A DNA stretch of 50,872 nt. Origin: Ferrovibrio sp. (GTDB lineage Bacteria; Pseudomonadota; Alphaproteobacteria; Ferrovibrionales; Ferrovibrionaceae). Positions within the stretch are counted from its first letter, which is position 1. Every line of letters starts with the position of its first letter. Below are positions 1 to 8,095 of the stretch, one piece after another. The stretch covers positions 1-50,872 of the forward strand of contig NZ_JANLJJ010000018.1 of NCBI RefSeq assembly GCF_029255545.1, written 5' to 3'. Both the position numbers and the translations under genes were made by a program. The notes beneath the pieces were generated by a model. The model did no database searches. It was not told the origin of the DNA and saw only the letters and a program-made list of their open reading frames with translations.

Positions 1-1436
<1,436 letters not shown>

Positions 1437-1440
<4 letters not shown>

Positions 1441-1889
1441 AATTCCGGCTCGCCACCAGGGCCGACCTGCCCGAGATCGTGCGGCTGCTGGCCGATGACC
1501 ATCTGGGCGGCTCACGCGAGCGCTACATCGATCCGCTGCCCGCTGAATACGGCGCAGCATTCGATGGCCTGCAAAAGATCGGCGCTGAGGTAATCCTGGC
1601 GCTGGACGATGCCGGGCACGTCATCGGTTGCCTGCAGCTGCTGGTGCTGCCCGGCCTGGGCAGCCTGGGCAAGCAACGCGCGCAGATCGAAGCGGTGCGC
1701 ATTGAATCTGCTTTGCGCGGCAAGGGTCTCGGTTCGCAGCTTATTGCCCATGCCATCGCGCGGGCGAGGGAACGCGGCTGCAAGCTGGTGCAGCTCACCT
1801 CCGACAACAGTCGCCAGGGCGCGCATCGCCTGTATGAACGGCTCGGCTTCAAGGCCAGCCATGTCGGGATGAAGCTTCCCCTCGGCTGA
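1437..1889 (+). CDS. GNAT-family N-acetyltransferase
   Basis: 150 aa. The start is a GTG whose last bases form the metH stop (GTGA overlap), which suggests translational coupling. The acetyl-CoA pyrophosphate loop of the GNAT fold is visible as RGKGLG (residues 94-99) inside ESALRGKGLGSQLI, followed by the C-terminal motif ARLYERLGF-like stretch (RLYERLGFKASH). GNAT enzymes move an acetyl group from acetyl-CoA to an amine; the substrate cannot be told from the sequence. The N-terminus (MKFRLATRADLPEIVRLL) is a normal family start, so the protein is full length. Linkage to metH is positional only; I see nothing tying it to methionine metabolism. Confidence 0.85.
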
Positions 1890-1959
1890 TTCTGTTATGC
1901 CGCCCTGGCAACTATTTCCATTTTCCTTCGTTTGACATCTATGCGCATTCCCCGGCCTG

Positions 1960-1974
1960 TGGGTATTCTACCCA
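1960..1974. promoter_or_regulatory. Small inverted repeat upstream of the 1997 gene
   Basis: TGGGTA-TTC-TACCCA, six-base arms with a three-base centre, 22 bp upstream of the start of the degenerate GGDEF/EAL-like gene. It lies in the only gap (1890-1996) in front of that gene. It could be an operator or chance; no regulator is encoded next to it. Confidence 0.25.
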
Positions 1975-1996
1975 GACCTGATCATGGGCGGCTGAA

Positions 1997-3436
1997 ATGA
2001 ACGATCCGGATCACAAGACGCCTGACAAAAAAACGCCGTTGCAGCGGGTCGGCGATTTTCTTTTCGGAGCAGAGCAGGCCGACTCAGCACGGGCGCACAA
2101 ATCGCGGGTGGCCAGTTCTGCCCCCATAACTGGCGTCGTGCAACAGTCAGCCGCGCCGATACCGGCCAGGATGCAGGCGGGCACGCTGCAATTGGTCGGA
2201 TTGGACCATATCCGCGCAACGCTAGGGACGCAGTGGGAGCTGTGGCGCGATGAGATTCAGGCAATCGTTGAAAACGTGTTCCGGCGTTATCTCGAGCCGG
2301 TCGATCCTTATTACAGGATCGACGACGAACGTTTCCTGGTTCTGTTCACGCGCCTGACGCACCAGCAGTCCGAAGCTAAGGCCGAGGCGATGGCGCGGGA
2401 GATTGAAAGGCTGATCCTGGGTGAAAGGCCGGGCTGCGACATCACGATCAAGTCAAGGGTCGCGGAGGTTGATCACAGCCTGCTGACCGAAAAGGTCCAG
2501 ACTCTCGATGAATTGCTGCGTTACGTCGAGTCTGGTGCTTTCGCGGAAGAGATGCAGGACCTGCTCTCATTCGATGAGGTCGGCGACGCACAGGCCGCTG
2601 CCGGGGTGGATCCCGGCCGCGTTGGGCCAGGACCCGACCTGACCGATCTCGATCAGTCCCTTGCCGGGCTGTTCCAGAAGATCAGTCCGGCCGCTTATCT
2701 GAAGGAATGCAGCATCCGGTTCGATCCGGTTTTTAATGTCAGGCGGCGGATGTTCACCGCTTTCTTGGTTACCCCCCTGTTCCGTGGCGAGCCCGCGCTG
2801 GGCGATGACGATCCTCTGGTCGACAATCCGGAGGAGCTGCGCTTCCACCTCGACCGTTATGCCCTGCTGAGCGCCGCGCTGGGGTTGCAGCCGATGCTGC
2901 AACAGAACCCAGACGGCATCATGGTCATTCCTGTCCATTGCGAAACCCTGACCGTGGGTCAGACGCGGAATACCTACCTGCAGCGCCTGCGCGAGGTGCC
3001 GGCCGGCCTCTACAAACATCTTGCCTTCAGCGTCGTCGGTGTGCCCAGCGGCACGCCGAGCGGCCGGATCGCCGACATTATCTCTTATCTACAGCCGGTT
3101 TCGGTCCGGCAATCGGTGCGGGTATCGCCAGATCCTCGATTGATCGACCTCTATCGGTCTGCCGGCTGCCACGCCTTTTCGACGTCAGCCACTGCTTTTG
3201 CCGAGCAATCGATCAAGCAGGTCGAGACGATGGCCCTGTTTGCCCGGCGTGCGCGGACCGGGCAGATCGAGGGCGTTTTATACGATATCGACGACAAGGA
3301 TATGCTGCATCTGGCGGTTGCCACCGGGTTTACCCTGCTGATCGGCGCTGCCGTCGCGCCGGGGCTGATCCAGCCTGGCGCATTGGCCGGGATCGGCAAG
3401 AGCCATATCCTCGGGCTGATCGACAGCGCGACCTGA
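1997..3436 (+). CDS. Putative degenerate GGDEF/EAL-type regulatory protein
   Basis: 479 aa, no signal peptide or membrane segment. Residues about 60-185 read like a worn GGDEF domain: LVGLDHIRATLG, then RIDDERFLVLF (107-117) where a working cyclase has RxGGDEFxxL, then a long helix rich in A/E. Residues about 235-470 read like a worn EAL domain: IRFDPVFNVRRRMFTAFLVTP at the place of the xxPIVxxxxxxxxGxEALxR strand, with the EAL triplet gone, and at the end GVLYDIDDKDMLHLAVATG, which matches the shape of the EAL-domain C-terminus. The catalytic residues of both activities are absent, so it is probably a scaffold or sensor, not a c-di-GMP enzyme. The family link is my inference from pattern; a separate unknown family is possible. 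The ribosome-binding site is weak. Confidence 0.6.
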   Translation: MNDPDHKTPDKKTPLQRVGDFLFGAEQADSARAHKSRVASSAPITGVVQQSAAPIPARMQAGTLQLVGLDHIRATLGTQWELWRDEIQAIVENVFRRYLEPVDPYYRIDDERFLVLFTRLTHQQSEAKAEAMAREIERLILGERPGCDITIKSRVAEVDHSLLTEKVQTLDELLRYVESGAFAEEMQDLLSFDEVGDAQAAAGVDPGRVGPGPDLTDLDQSLAGLFQKISPAAYLKECSIRFDPVFNVRRRMFTAFLVTPLFRGEPALGDDDPLVDNPEELRFHLDRYALLSAALGLQPMLQQNPDGIMVIPVHCETLTVGQTRNTYLQRLREVPAGLYKHLAFSVVGVPSGTPSGRIADIISYLQPVSVRQSVRVSPDPRLIDLYRSAGCHAFSTSATAFAEQSIKQVETMALFARRARTGQIEGVLYDIDDKDMLHLAVATGFTLLIGAAVAPGLIQPGALAGIGKSHILGLIDSAT

Positions 3437-3447
3437 ACTGCTGCCCT

Positions 3448-4194
3448 TTAGCGTCCGCCAGCCACGTCCAGCAGCGCGCCGCTGACATAGCTGCTGGCAT
3501 CATCCAGCAGCCAGATGATCGCCTCGGCGACTTCCATCGCGGTGCCGGCTCGGCCCAGCGGCGCAGTGGGGCCCAGGCGGGCAGCGCGGTCCGGTTCGCC
3601 GGCGCTGGCATGGATTTCGGTTTCGATGATGCCCGGGCGCACGGCATTGACGCGAATACCCTCAGGGCCAAGCTCTTTCGACAACCCGATGGTCAGCGTA
3701 TCGATGGCGCCTTTTGAGGTGGCATAATCGACAAACAGGTTGGGTGAGCCGAGTTTGGCAGCCACCGACGACAGGTTGACGATCACGCCTCCCTTGCCGC
3801 CGCGTCGTAATGACATGCGCCGCGCGGCCTCCCGCGCGCAAAGCACGCTGCCCAGGATATTGGTGTCGAACAGCCGTTTCAGCCGTTCGAGCGGCATATC
3901 GGCCAGGTCGGCGGTCGGCGCCACGATGCCGGCATTGTTCACCAGGCCGTCCAGTTTGCCGAAAACTTTCTCCACCGCGTCGAACATGGCGGTCACGTCG
4001 GCCTCCACCGCCACGTCGCCCTTGATGGCAATGGCCTTGCCGCCAGCGGCCAGAACAGCCTGCACCGTCTCCTGCGCCGCCGGTTCGTTGCCGGCATAAT
4101 TCACGCCGACCGACCAGCCGCGTTGGCCGGCCATGATCGCCACCGCCCGGCCGATGCCCCGGCTGCCGCCGGTGATCAGGATTGTTTTCACCAT
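3448..4194 (-). CDS. Short-chain dehydrogenase/reductase (FabG-like)
   Basis: 248 aa, a complete classical SDR. The NAD(P)-binding motif TGGSRGIG is at residues 8-15, NNAG at 86-89, the catalytic serine at about 142-143, and YATSK (Y157, K161) supplies the active-site Tyr and Lys. The closest naming is 3-oxoacyl-ACP-reductase-like or glucose 1-dehydrogenase-like oxidoreductase; the substrate is not predictable. Its start overlaps the 3' end of the upstream SDR gene by 7 bp, so the two are co-transcribed and probably translationally coupled. The 3' end faces the 1997-3436 gene with an 11-bp gap. Confidence 0.9.
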   Translation of the reverse strand: MVKTILITGGSRGIGRAVAIMAGQRGWSVGVNYAGNEPAAQETVQAVLAAGGKAIAIKGDVAVEADVTAMFDAVEKVFGKLDGLVNNAGIVAPTADLADMPLERLKRLFDTNILGSVLCAREAARRMSLRRGGKGGVIVNLSSVAAKLGSPNLFVDYATSKGAIDTLTIGLSKELGPEGIRVNAVRPGIIETEIHASAGEPDRAARLGPTAPLGRAGTAMEVAEAIIWLLDDASSYVSGALLDVAGGR

Positions 4195-4868
4195 GGGATT
4201 TCGCTGCCGTCGTAGTTGAAGAATTTTCCGGTGTCTTTTAGCGCCGCGCCATCGATCACCTGTTTCAGGCCGCTGACGCTGGTTTCCACCGTGATATCGG
4301 CGCCCTGGCCGCCCATGTCGGTCTTCACCCAGCCGGGATGCAGCACGATGCAGGTGATGCCGGCGGGTTTGAGGTCCAGCGCCAGGTTATGCATCGCCGC
4401 GTTGATCGCGGCTTTCGAGGCGCGATAGACATAGGAGCCGCCGGCGCCGGCGCCGATCGAGCCCATGCGGCTGGAGATGGTGGCGATTTTCGCTGCCCTG
4501 GCCTTTTTCAGTGCGGGCAGCAAGGCCAGCGCCATCTTCATCGGCGCCACGCTGTTGACCTGCAGGACTTTGAGATAGGTATCGAAATCGCTGATGCTCA
4601 GCGCGCCATCGCGGTTGCCGTAGATGCCGGCGTTGTTCAGCAGCAGGTCGATGGCGGTGTCGGCGTATCCCGCCGCCAGCGTATCCACCGCCGCATAGTC
4701 GGTGACCTCCAGTCTCTCGATTGTCACCTTGCCCGGCACGGCCTGCAGGGCGGTGGCGGCCTGCGGGTCGCGGCAGCAGGCGATCACCTGCCAGCCCTCG
4801 GCGGCATAGCGCTTGACGAATTCCAGGCCGATGCCGCGATTGGCGCCGGTGATCAGCAGGGTCGGCAT
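4188..4868 (-). CDS. Short-chain dehydrogenase/reductase
   Basis: 226 aa, classical SDR with TGANRGIG (7-14), NNAG (78-81), serine near 132 and YRASK (Y148, K152). It resembles the C-factor/carbonyl-reductase-like branch (short, ending FNYDGSEIPW). The first gene of a two-SDR pair, overlapping the next by 7 bp. The BASS transporter gene ends only 33 bp upstream on the same strand, so all three may form one transcription unit. Oxidation or reduction of a small alcohol or ketone is expected; the substrate is unknown. Confidence 0.9.
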   Translation of the reverse strand: MPTLLITGANRGIGLEFVKRYAAEGWQVIACCRDPQAATALQAVPGKVTIERLEVTDYAAVDTLAAGYADTAIDLLLNNAGIYGNRDGALSISDFDTYLKVLQVNSVAPMKMALALLPALKKARAAKIATISSRMGSIGAGAGGSYVYRASKAAINAAMHNLALDLKPAGITCIVLHPGWVKTDMGGQGADITVETSVSGLKQVIDGAALKDTGKFFNYDGSEIPW

Positions 4869-4901
4869 GATTTATCTCTCCTCGATCTGGGTCGGCCTGC
4901 T

Positions 4902-5861
4902 CTAGGCTGGCCGCGTTGCCAGCCGGCGATAGACTGGCTGCAGCAGGCCGGGCAGCATGTACATCGGCAGCTGGCCCATGGCGAAGAACACCACCATGTC
5001 GAATACCGCGCGGTCGGCCAGCGACACCATTACCAGGCCCATGTTGCAGTTGCCGGTCAGGATGCCGAGCGTCAGCGCCGCCGGCTGGCCGAGCCGGAAG
5101 AGATGGCGGCCGACACCATAGCCCAGCGCCTGCAGCAGCAGGTTGGCGATGAAGGCCGATGCCGTGGCCAGGATCACATAGCCCGGCTGGGCCATCAGCT
5201 TGGCGGCGACGCCGTCCATGATGGCGATGGCGAACAGCACCAGGGCCACCACCGAGCAGCCATCGATCAGCCGGCTGTTCTCGCGCAGCCACTCGGGCTT
5301 CACGCGCCAGCGCACCAGCAGCGCGCCACCGAAGGCGACGCCCACCATCAGCGCCAGCCGGCCCATGAATTCGACCAGGGACATCTGGATCTCGATGTTG
5401 AGCAGCATCAGCGCCAGCGGCGGCAGGGTGAAGGGCACCAGGGCGGTGGCGATCACCATGACGATCACCGCCAGCGCGGCATCCAGCCCGAGGATCAGCG
5501 CGATCGCCACCGTGCCGGTGATCGGCGGCGCCGCGGCCATCAGCACGATCGCCTCCATCAGTGGGCGCGGCAGGCCGAGCGGCTCAAGCGCGGCGAACAC
5601 CAGCAACGGACAGGCCAGCAGCAGGAAGGCCACCATCGGCAGCACCAGCAGGGGCCGCTTCGCATAGGCATGGAAGGCGCTCCAGTCCAGCCGCATCAGC
5701 GCCATGGTCAGCGGCAGCAGCAGGAACACCACCAGGCCCGGCCGCAGCAGGGCCGCCAGCGGGGGCAGGGCCAGCCCGACCAGCACGCCGCCGAACAGGA
5801 ATTTGGTGGCATGCCGGCCGATGAAATCGAGCGGGCGGCGCAGCAGGGCCTGCAGGATCAT
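4902..5861 (-). CDS. BASS/bile-acid-sodium-symporter-family permease
   Basis: 319 aa made almost wholly of hydrophobic helices, about nine to ten membrane segments. The stretch AAPPITGTVAIALILGLD at the middle and LTGNCNMGLVMVSL near the end match the two crossing, unwound helix regions of the SBF-like (BASS/ACR3) fold, where Asn/Gly residues and the Pro-rich turn bind substrate and ions. Family members carry bile acids, pantothenate, pyruvate or arsenite; which applies here is not visible. It diverges from an arsR-type gene across a 206-bp region that carries two inverted repeats, so it may be under ArsR control together with the CDF gene on the other side. Confidence 0.75.
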   Translation of the reverse strand: MILQALLRRPLDFIGRHATKFLFGGVLVGLALPPLAALLRPGLVVFLLLPLTMALMRLDWSAFHAYAKRPLLVLPMVAFLLLACPLLVFAALEPLGLPRPLMEAIVLMAAAPPITGTVAIALILGLDAALAVIVMVIATALVPFTLPPLALMLLNIEIQMSLVEFMGRLALMVGVAFGGALLVRWRVKPEWLRENSRLIDGCSVVALVLFAIAIMDGVAAKLMAQPGYVILATASAFIANLLLQALGYGVGRHLFRLGQPAALTLGILTGNCNMGLVMVSLADRAVFDMVVFFAMGQLPMYMLPGLLQPVYRRLATRPA

Positions 5862-5988
5862 CGCATGATCCCCCGGTCGTCAGGATGCGGACGGGACAGG
5901 CATGGGAGGGGGCGGAACGGCATGGCGAAACGGACCGGGTTATCCTTATGAAACCGCAGCATAGCCGCGATGCCATAAGCGGGCGAGG

Positions 5989-6009
5989 TGACAATTGTGC
6001 CAATTGTCA
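5989..6009. promoter_or_regulatory. Inverted repeat in the divergent BASS/arsR region
   Basis: TGACAATTG-TGC-CAATTGTCA: perfect nine-base arms with a three-base centre. It lies 128 bp upstream of the BASS permease start and 59 bp upstream of the arsR start. Its sequence differs from the second repeat at 6041-6078, so it may be bound by another protein or act on the permease promoter. Confidence 0.5.
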
Positions 6010-6029
6010 TGATACGGAGGGCAGGCTGG

Positions 6030-6058
6030 TTGACAGGTCAGGAGCAAACATTTAAATA
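6030..6058 (+). promoter_or_regulatory. Predicted promoter of arsR-CDF operon
   Basis: TTGACA at 6030-6035 and TAAATA at 6053-6058 are separated by 17 bp, close to the sigma-70 consensus. The expected transcription start (about 6065-6068) coincides with the arsR ATG at 6068, which implies a leaderless or near-leaderless mRNA; no Shine-Dalgarno could fit between them. The -10 box lies within the inverted repeat at 6041-6078. Confidence 0.6.
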
Positions 6059-6078
6059 CCTGTTTAAATGTTTGCTCC
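6041..6078. promoter_or_regulatory. Perfect 16-bp inverted repeat, probable ArsR operator
   Basis: Left arm GGAGCAAACATTTAAA (6041-6056), centre TACCTG (6057-6062), right arm the exact reverse complement (6063-6078). The repeat spans the predicted -10 box, the transcription start and the arsR start codon (6068-6070). The A/T-rich inner arms with ATTTAAAT-type sequence are typical of ArsR/SmtB-family operators, which are imperfect 12-2-12 repeats; this one is longer and perfect. Binding here would block RNA polymerase directly. Confidence 0.75.
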
Positions 6079-6388
6079 GGAACCCATCCCTGATCACCGC
6101 GCCGATCTGCTGGCCGACATGTTCCGCCTGCTGGGCGATCCGAGCCGGCTGAAGCTGGTGCTGATCCTCTGCCGGGGGCCAAGCGCCGCCTCGGCCGCCG
6201 CCGCCCGGGCCGGCCTGTCGCCGCAACTCGCCAGCCACCATCTGCGCCTGCTGAAAGCGGCTCGGCTGGTGCGGGCGATGCGCAAGGGCCGCGAGATCCA
6301 TTACGACGTTGCCGACGACCATGTGCGCCACATGCTGGCCGACATGGTGGCGCATGTCAGCGAACCGCATCACGATGAGAAAGGCTGA
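6068..6388 (+). CDS. ArsR/SmtB-family transcriptional regulator
   Basis: 106 aa. A compact winged-helix repressor: LADMFRLLGDPSRLKLVLIL (helix 1-2, residues 15-38), recognition region ARAGLSPQLASHHLRLLKAARLV (about 45-70), wing MRKGREIHYDVADDHV (72-88), and a C-terminal dimer helix carrying HMLADMVAHVSEPHHDE. The C-terminal His/Asp-rich end could be the alpha-5 metal site used by zinc sensors such as SmtB and CzrA; the CxC of arsenic sensors is not present. It is followed 4 bp later by a CDF-family metal efflux gene, so it is probably the zinc- or divalent-metal-responsive repressor of that gene. The ATG lies inside its own operator. Confidence 0.88.
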   Translation: MFAPEPIPDHRADLLADMFRLLGDPSRLKLVLILCRGPSAASAAAARAGLSPQLASHHLRLLKAARLVRAMRKGREIHYDVADDHVRHMLADMVAHVSEPHHDEKG

Positions 6389-6392
6389 AGCC

Positions 6393-7049
6393 ATGGGTGC
6401 TTCCTGTTGCCAGCACGACCATCATCAGCATCACCGCCATGAGCACGATCATGGCGCCGGCAGCCCGCGTTTCGCCCTGTGGATCGCCCTGGTGCTGAAT
6501 GCGGCGATGTTCGTGGTCGAGATCGGCGCCGGCCTGGCCGCCGGCTCCACCTCGCTGCTGGCCGATTCCGTCGATTTCCTGGGTGATGCCGTCAATTACG
6601 CGCTGGCGCTGGCGGTTCTTTCGATGGCGCTGGCCTGGCGCGCCCGCGTTGCCCTGCTGAAGGGGATCGCCATGGGCCTGTTTGGCCTGTGGGTAGCGGG
6701 CATGGTGATCCGCCACCTGCTGGCCGGCACAATGCCCGAGGCTTTCACGATGGGCGTGGTCGGCTTTGCCGCCCTGGTGGTGAACGTGACGGTCGCGTTG
6801 CTGCTCTATCGCTTCCGCGCCGGCGACAGCAATATGCGCGCGGTGTGGATCTGCAGCCGCAACGATGCGCTCAGCAACATCGCCGTGCTGCTGGCGGCCA
6901 GCGGCGTTTTCGCCACCGGCACGCCCTGGCCCGATCTGGCCGTCGCCGCCTTCATGGCCGGCCTGGCGCTCTGGGGCTCGGCCCAGGTGCTGCGCCATGC
7001 CCGTGCCGATCTGCGCGCTGCCGCGCCGGCAGCCGGGGCCGCCGACTGA
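6393..7049 (+). CDS. Cation diffusion facilitator (CDF) family metal transporter
   Basis: 218 aa from the ATG at 6393, which is 4 bp after the arsR stop; an in-frame ATG at 6375 overlapping arsR is possible. The N-terminus is a metal-binding tail (MGASCCQHDHHQHHRHEHDH), followed by about six membrane helices. STSLLADSVDFLGDAVNY in helix 2 holds the paired acidic metal ligands, and CSRNDALSNIAVLL in helix 5 holds the second pair, here D and N where many zinc exporters have H and D. CDF proteins export Zn, Co, Cd or similar ions in exchange for protons. It lacks the long C-terminal cytoplasmic dimer domain, which short CDF members also lack. Confidence 0.85.
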   Translation: MGASCCQHDHHQHHRHEHDHGAGSPRFALWIALVLNAAMFVVEIGAGLAAGSTSLLADSVDFLGDAVNYALALAVLSMALAWRARVALLKGIAMGLFGLWVAGMVIRHLLAGTMPEAFTMGVVGFAALVVNVTVALLLYRFRAGDSNMRAVWICSRNDALSNIAVLLAASGVFATGTPWPDLAVAAFMAGLALWGSAQVLRHARADLRAAAPAAGAAD

Positions 7050-7061
7050 ACGGCAAGGGCC

Positions 7062-7089
7062 TTGAAATCGCCGTAAACGGCTATAGATT
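7062..7089 (+). promoter_or_regulatory. Possible terC promoter
   Basis: TTGAAA (7062-7067) and TAGATT (7084-7089) are 16 bp apart. If used, transcription would start near 7096, exactly where the first stem of the structured leader begins. Agreement with consensus is moderate, and TATAGA at 7082 would be an alternative -10 with too short a spacer. Confidence 0.35.
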
Positions 7090-7097
7090 TCCCTCCA

Positions 7098-7164
7098 CGT
7101 CCGGGCCCCTCTGGCTGCCATGTACGGGATGGCAGCGATGTCGGACGGCTTCTCTTAAAAAGCC
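7098..7164 (+). ncRNA. Candidate structured 5' leader of the TerC-family gene
   Basis: Between the CDF stop and the TerC-family start (7050-7181) the DNA can form nested hairpins. CGTCCG (7098-7103) pairs with CGGACG (7142-7147); inside, GCTGCCAT (7114-7121) pairs with ATGGCAGC (7129-7136) around the loop GTACGGG; and GGCTT (7147-7151) can pair with AAGCC (7160-7164), sharing a base with the outer stem and so competing with it. TerC genes in many bacteria carry the manganese-sensing yybP-ykoY riboswitch; I could not find that motif's conserved GGGGAGUAG-type segment, so I leave the class open. Confidence 0.4.
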
Positions 7165-7181
7165 CCGCCCAGGATATCTCC

Positions 7182-7976
7182 ATGGATCTCTCGGTTTTCC
7201 TCGAACCGGCGGCCCTGCTCGCGTTGGCCGGTCTTGTCGCGCTTGAACTTGTCCTTGCCGTCGACAACCTGATCTTCATCACCATCCTCACGGGTCGCCT
7301 GCCGCCCGAGCAGCAGAAAATGGGCCGCCGCCTCGGCCTGCTCGGCGCGGTGATCACCCGCATCATGCTGCTGCTCTCGGCCGCCTGGCTGATCACGCTC
7401 ACCGCTCCCTGGTTCACGGTATTCGGCGTCGAGATTTCCGGCCGCGACCTGGTGCTGATCCTGGGTGGTCTGTTCCTGATCTGGAAGGCGACCATGGAAA
7501 TCCATGAGCGCGTCACGCCGAAATCCAGCGACGAGATGGATGAGAACGGCGCCGGCGGCGCCGAGCCCGCGAAGAAGAAATATCCGGCCTTCTGGGCGGT
7601 GATCGGCCAGATCGCCGTGCTCGACATCGTCTTCTCGCTGGACAGCGTGATCACTGCCATCGGCCTGTCGCGCCAGATCGAGATCATGGTGGTGGCCGTG
7701 CTGCTGTCGGTCGCCATCATGGTGGCTCTGGCCGAGCCGCTGGCCCGCTTCGTCAACAAGAATCCCAACGTGGTGATGCTGGCGCTGTCGTTCCTGGTGA
7801 TGATCGGCATGGCCCTGGTGGCCGAGGGCTTCGACGTCGAGATCCCCAAGATCATGATCTACGGCGCGATGGGTTTCTCGGTCGCGGTCGAGGCGCTGAA
7901 CATGCTGTCGCGCCGCGCCCAGCTCAGCCGCACCTTCCGTGGCATCCGCGACCCGGAGGGGCGCGAGGCCGAGTGA
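7182..7976 (+). CDS. TerC-family integral membrane protein
   Basis: 264 aa, seven or so membrane helices. The two family signatures are present: LELVLAVDNLIFITILTGRLP with D28-N29 in helix 1, and AVLDIVFSLDSVITAIGL with D148 and D154 in the middle helix; these acidic residues face each other in the membrane and are thought to bind a metal. A soluble linker (about 110-135, DEMDENGAGGAEPAKKK) separates the halves. Members include tellurite-resistance TerC and the Alx/MeeY/MeeF manganese exporters; the manganese role is the better guess. It sits directly downstream of a CDF metal-efflux operon. The ribosome-binding site AGGATATCTCC precedes the ATG. Confidence 0.9.
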   Translation: MDLSVFLEPAALLALAGLVALELVLAVDNLIFITILTGRLPPEQQKMGRRLGLLGAVITRIMLLLSAAWLITLTAPWFTVFGVEISGRDLVLILGGLFLIWKATMEIHERVTPKSSDEMDENGAGGAEPAKKKYPAFWAVIGQIAVLDIVFSLDSVITAIGLSRQIEIMVVAVLLSVAIMVALAEPLARFVNKNPNVVMLALSFLVMIGMALVAEGFDVEIPKIMIYGAMGFSVAVEALNMLSRRAQLSRTFRGIRDPEGREAE

Positions 7977-8006
7977 AGCCGGCCCGAAACGGTACCCGAA
8001 ACGTGG

Positions 8007-8030
8007 AAAGGCGGCCGCAAGGCCGCCTTT
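8007..8030. terminator. Hairpin terminator between the TerC-family and aidB-like genes
   Basis: AAAGGCGGCC-GCAA-GGCCGCCTTT, a perfect ten-base stem with a GCAA tetraloop, 31 bp after the TerC-family stop. The stem ends supply A and T runs on either side, so it could stop transcription from both the TerC-family gene (+) and the convergent acyl-CoA dehydrogenase gene (-). Confidence 0.75.
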
Positions 8031-8050
8031 CTGCCGCTACTCAGCTCTGT

Positions 8051-8095
8051 CCGGCCTGAATCACACCGGCCTGAATCACACCGGCCTGAATCACA
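8051..8095. repeat. Three perfect 15-bp tandem repeats spanning a stop codon
   Basis: The unit CCGGCCTGAATCACA occurs three times without a mismatch, followed by a partial fourth copy. On the minus strand each unit holds a TGA in the same frame as the acyl-CoA dehydrogenase gene: its stop is in the unit at 8081-8095, and two more in-frame stops follow at 15-bp intervals. Replication slippage is the likely origin. Confidence 0.9.

Noticed and set aside
1932-1969. TTGACA (1932) with TATTCT (1964) as a promoter for the 1997 gene
   Set aside because: The 26-bp spacer is too long for a sigma-70 promoter.
4338-5951. 537-codon open frame on the plus strand, opposite the SDR and BASS genes
   Set aside because: Composition is His/Gln/Arg-rich with no domain; it is the antisense frame of well-supported minus-strand genes in GC-rich DNA.
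7098-7164. Assignment of the terC leader as a yybP-ykoY riboswitch
   Set aside because: The conserved GGGGAGUAG-type segment was not found, so only a generic structured leader is claimed.
8051-8095. Tandem repeats considered as a CRISPR array
   Set aside because: Units are 15 bp, contiguous and without spacers; no cas gene is near.
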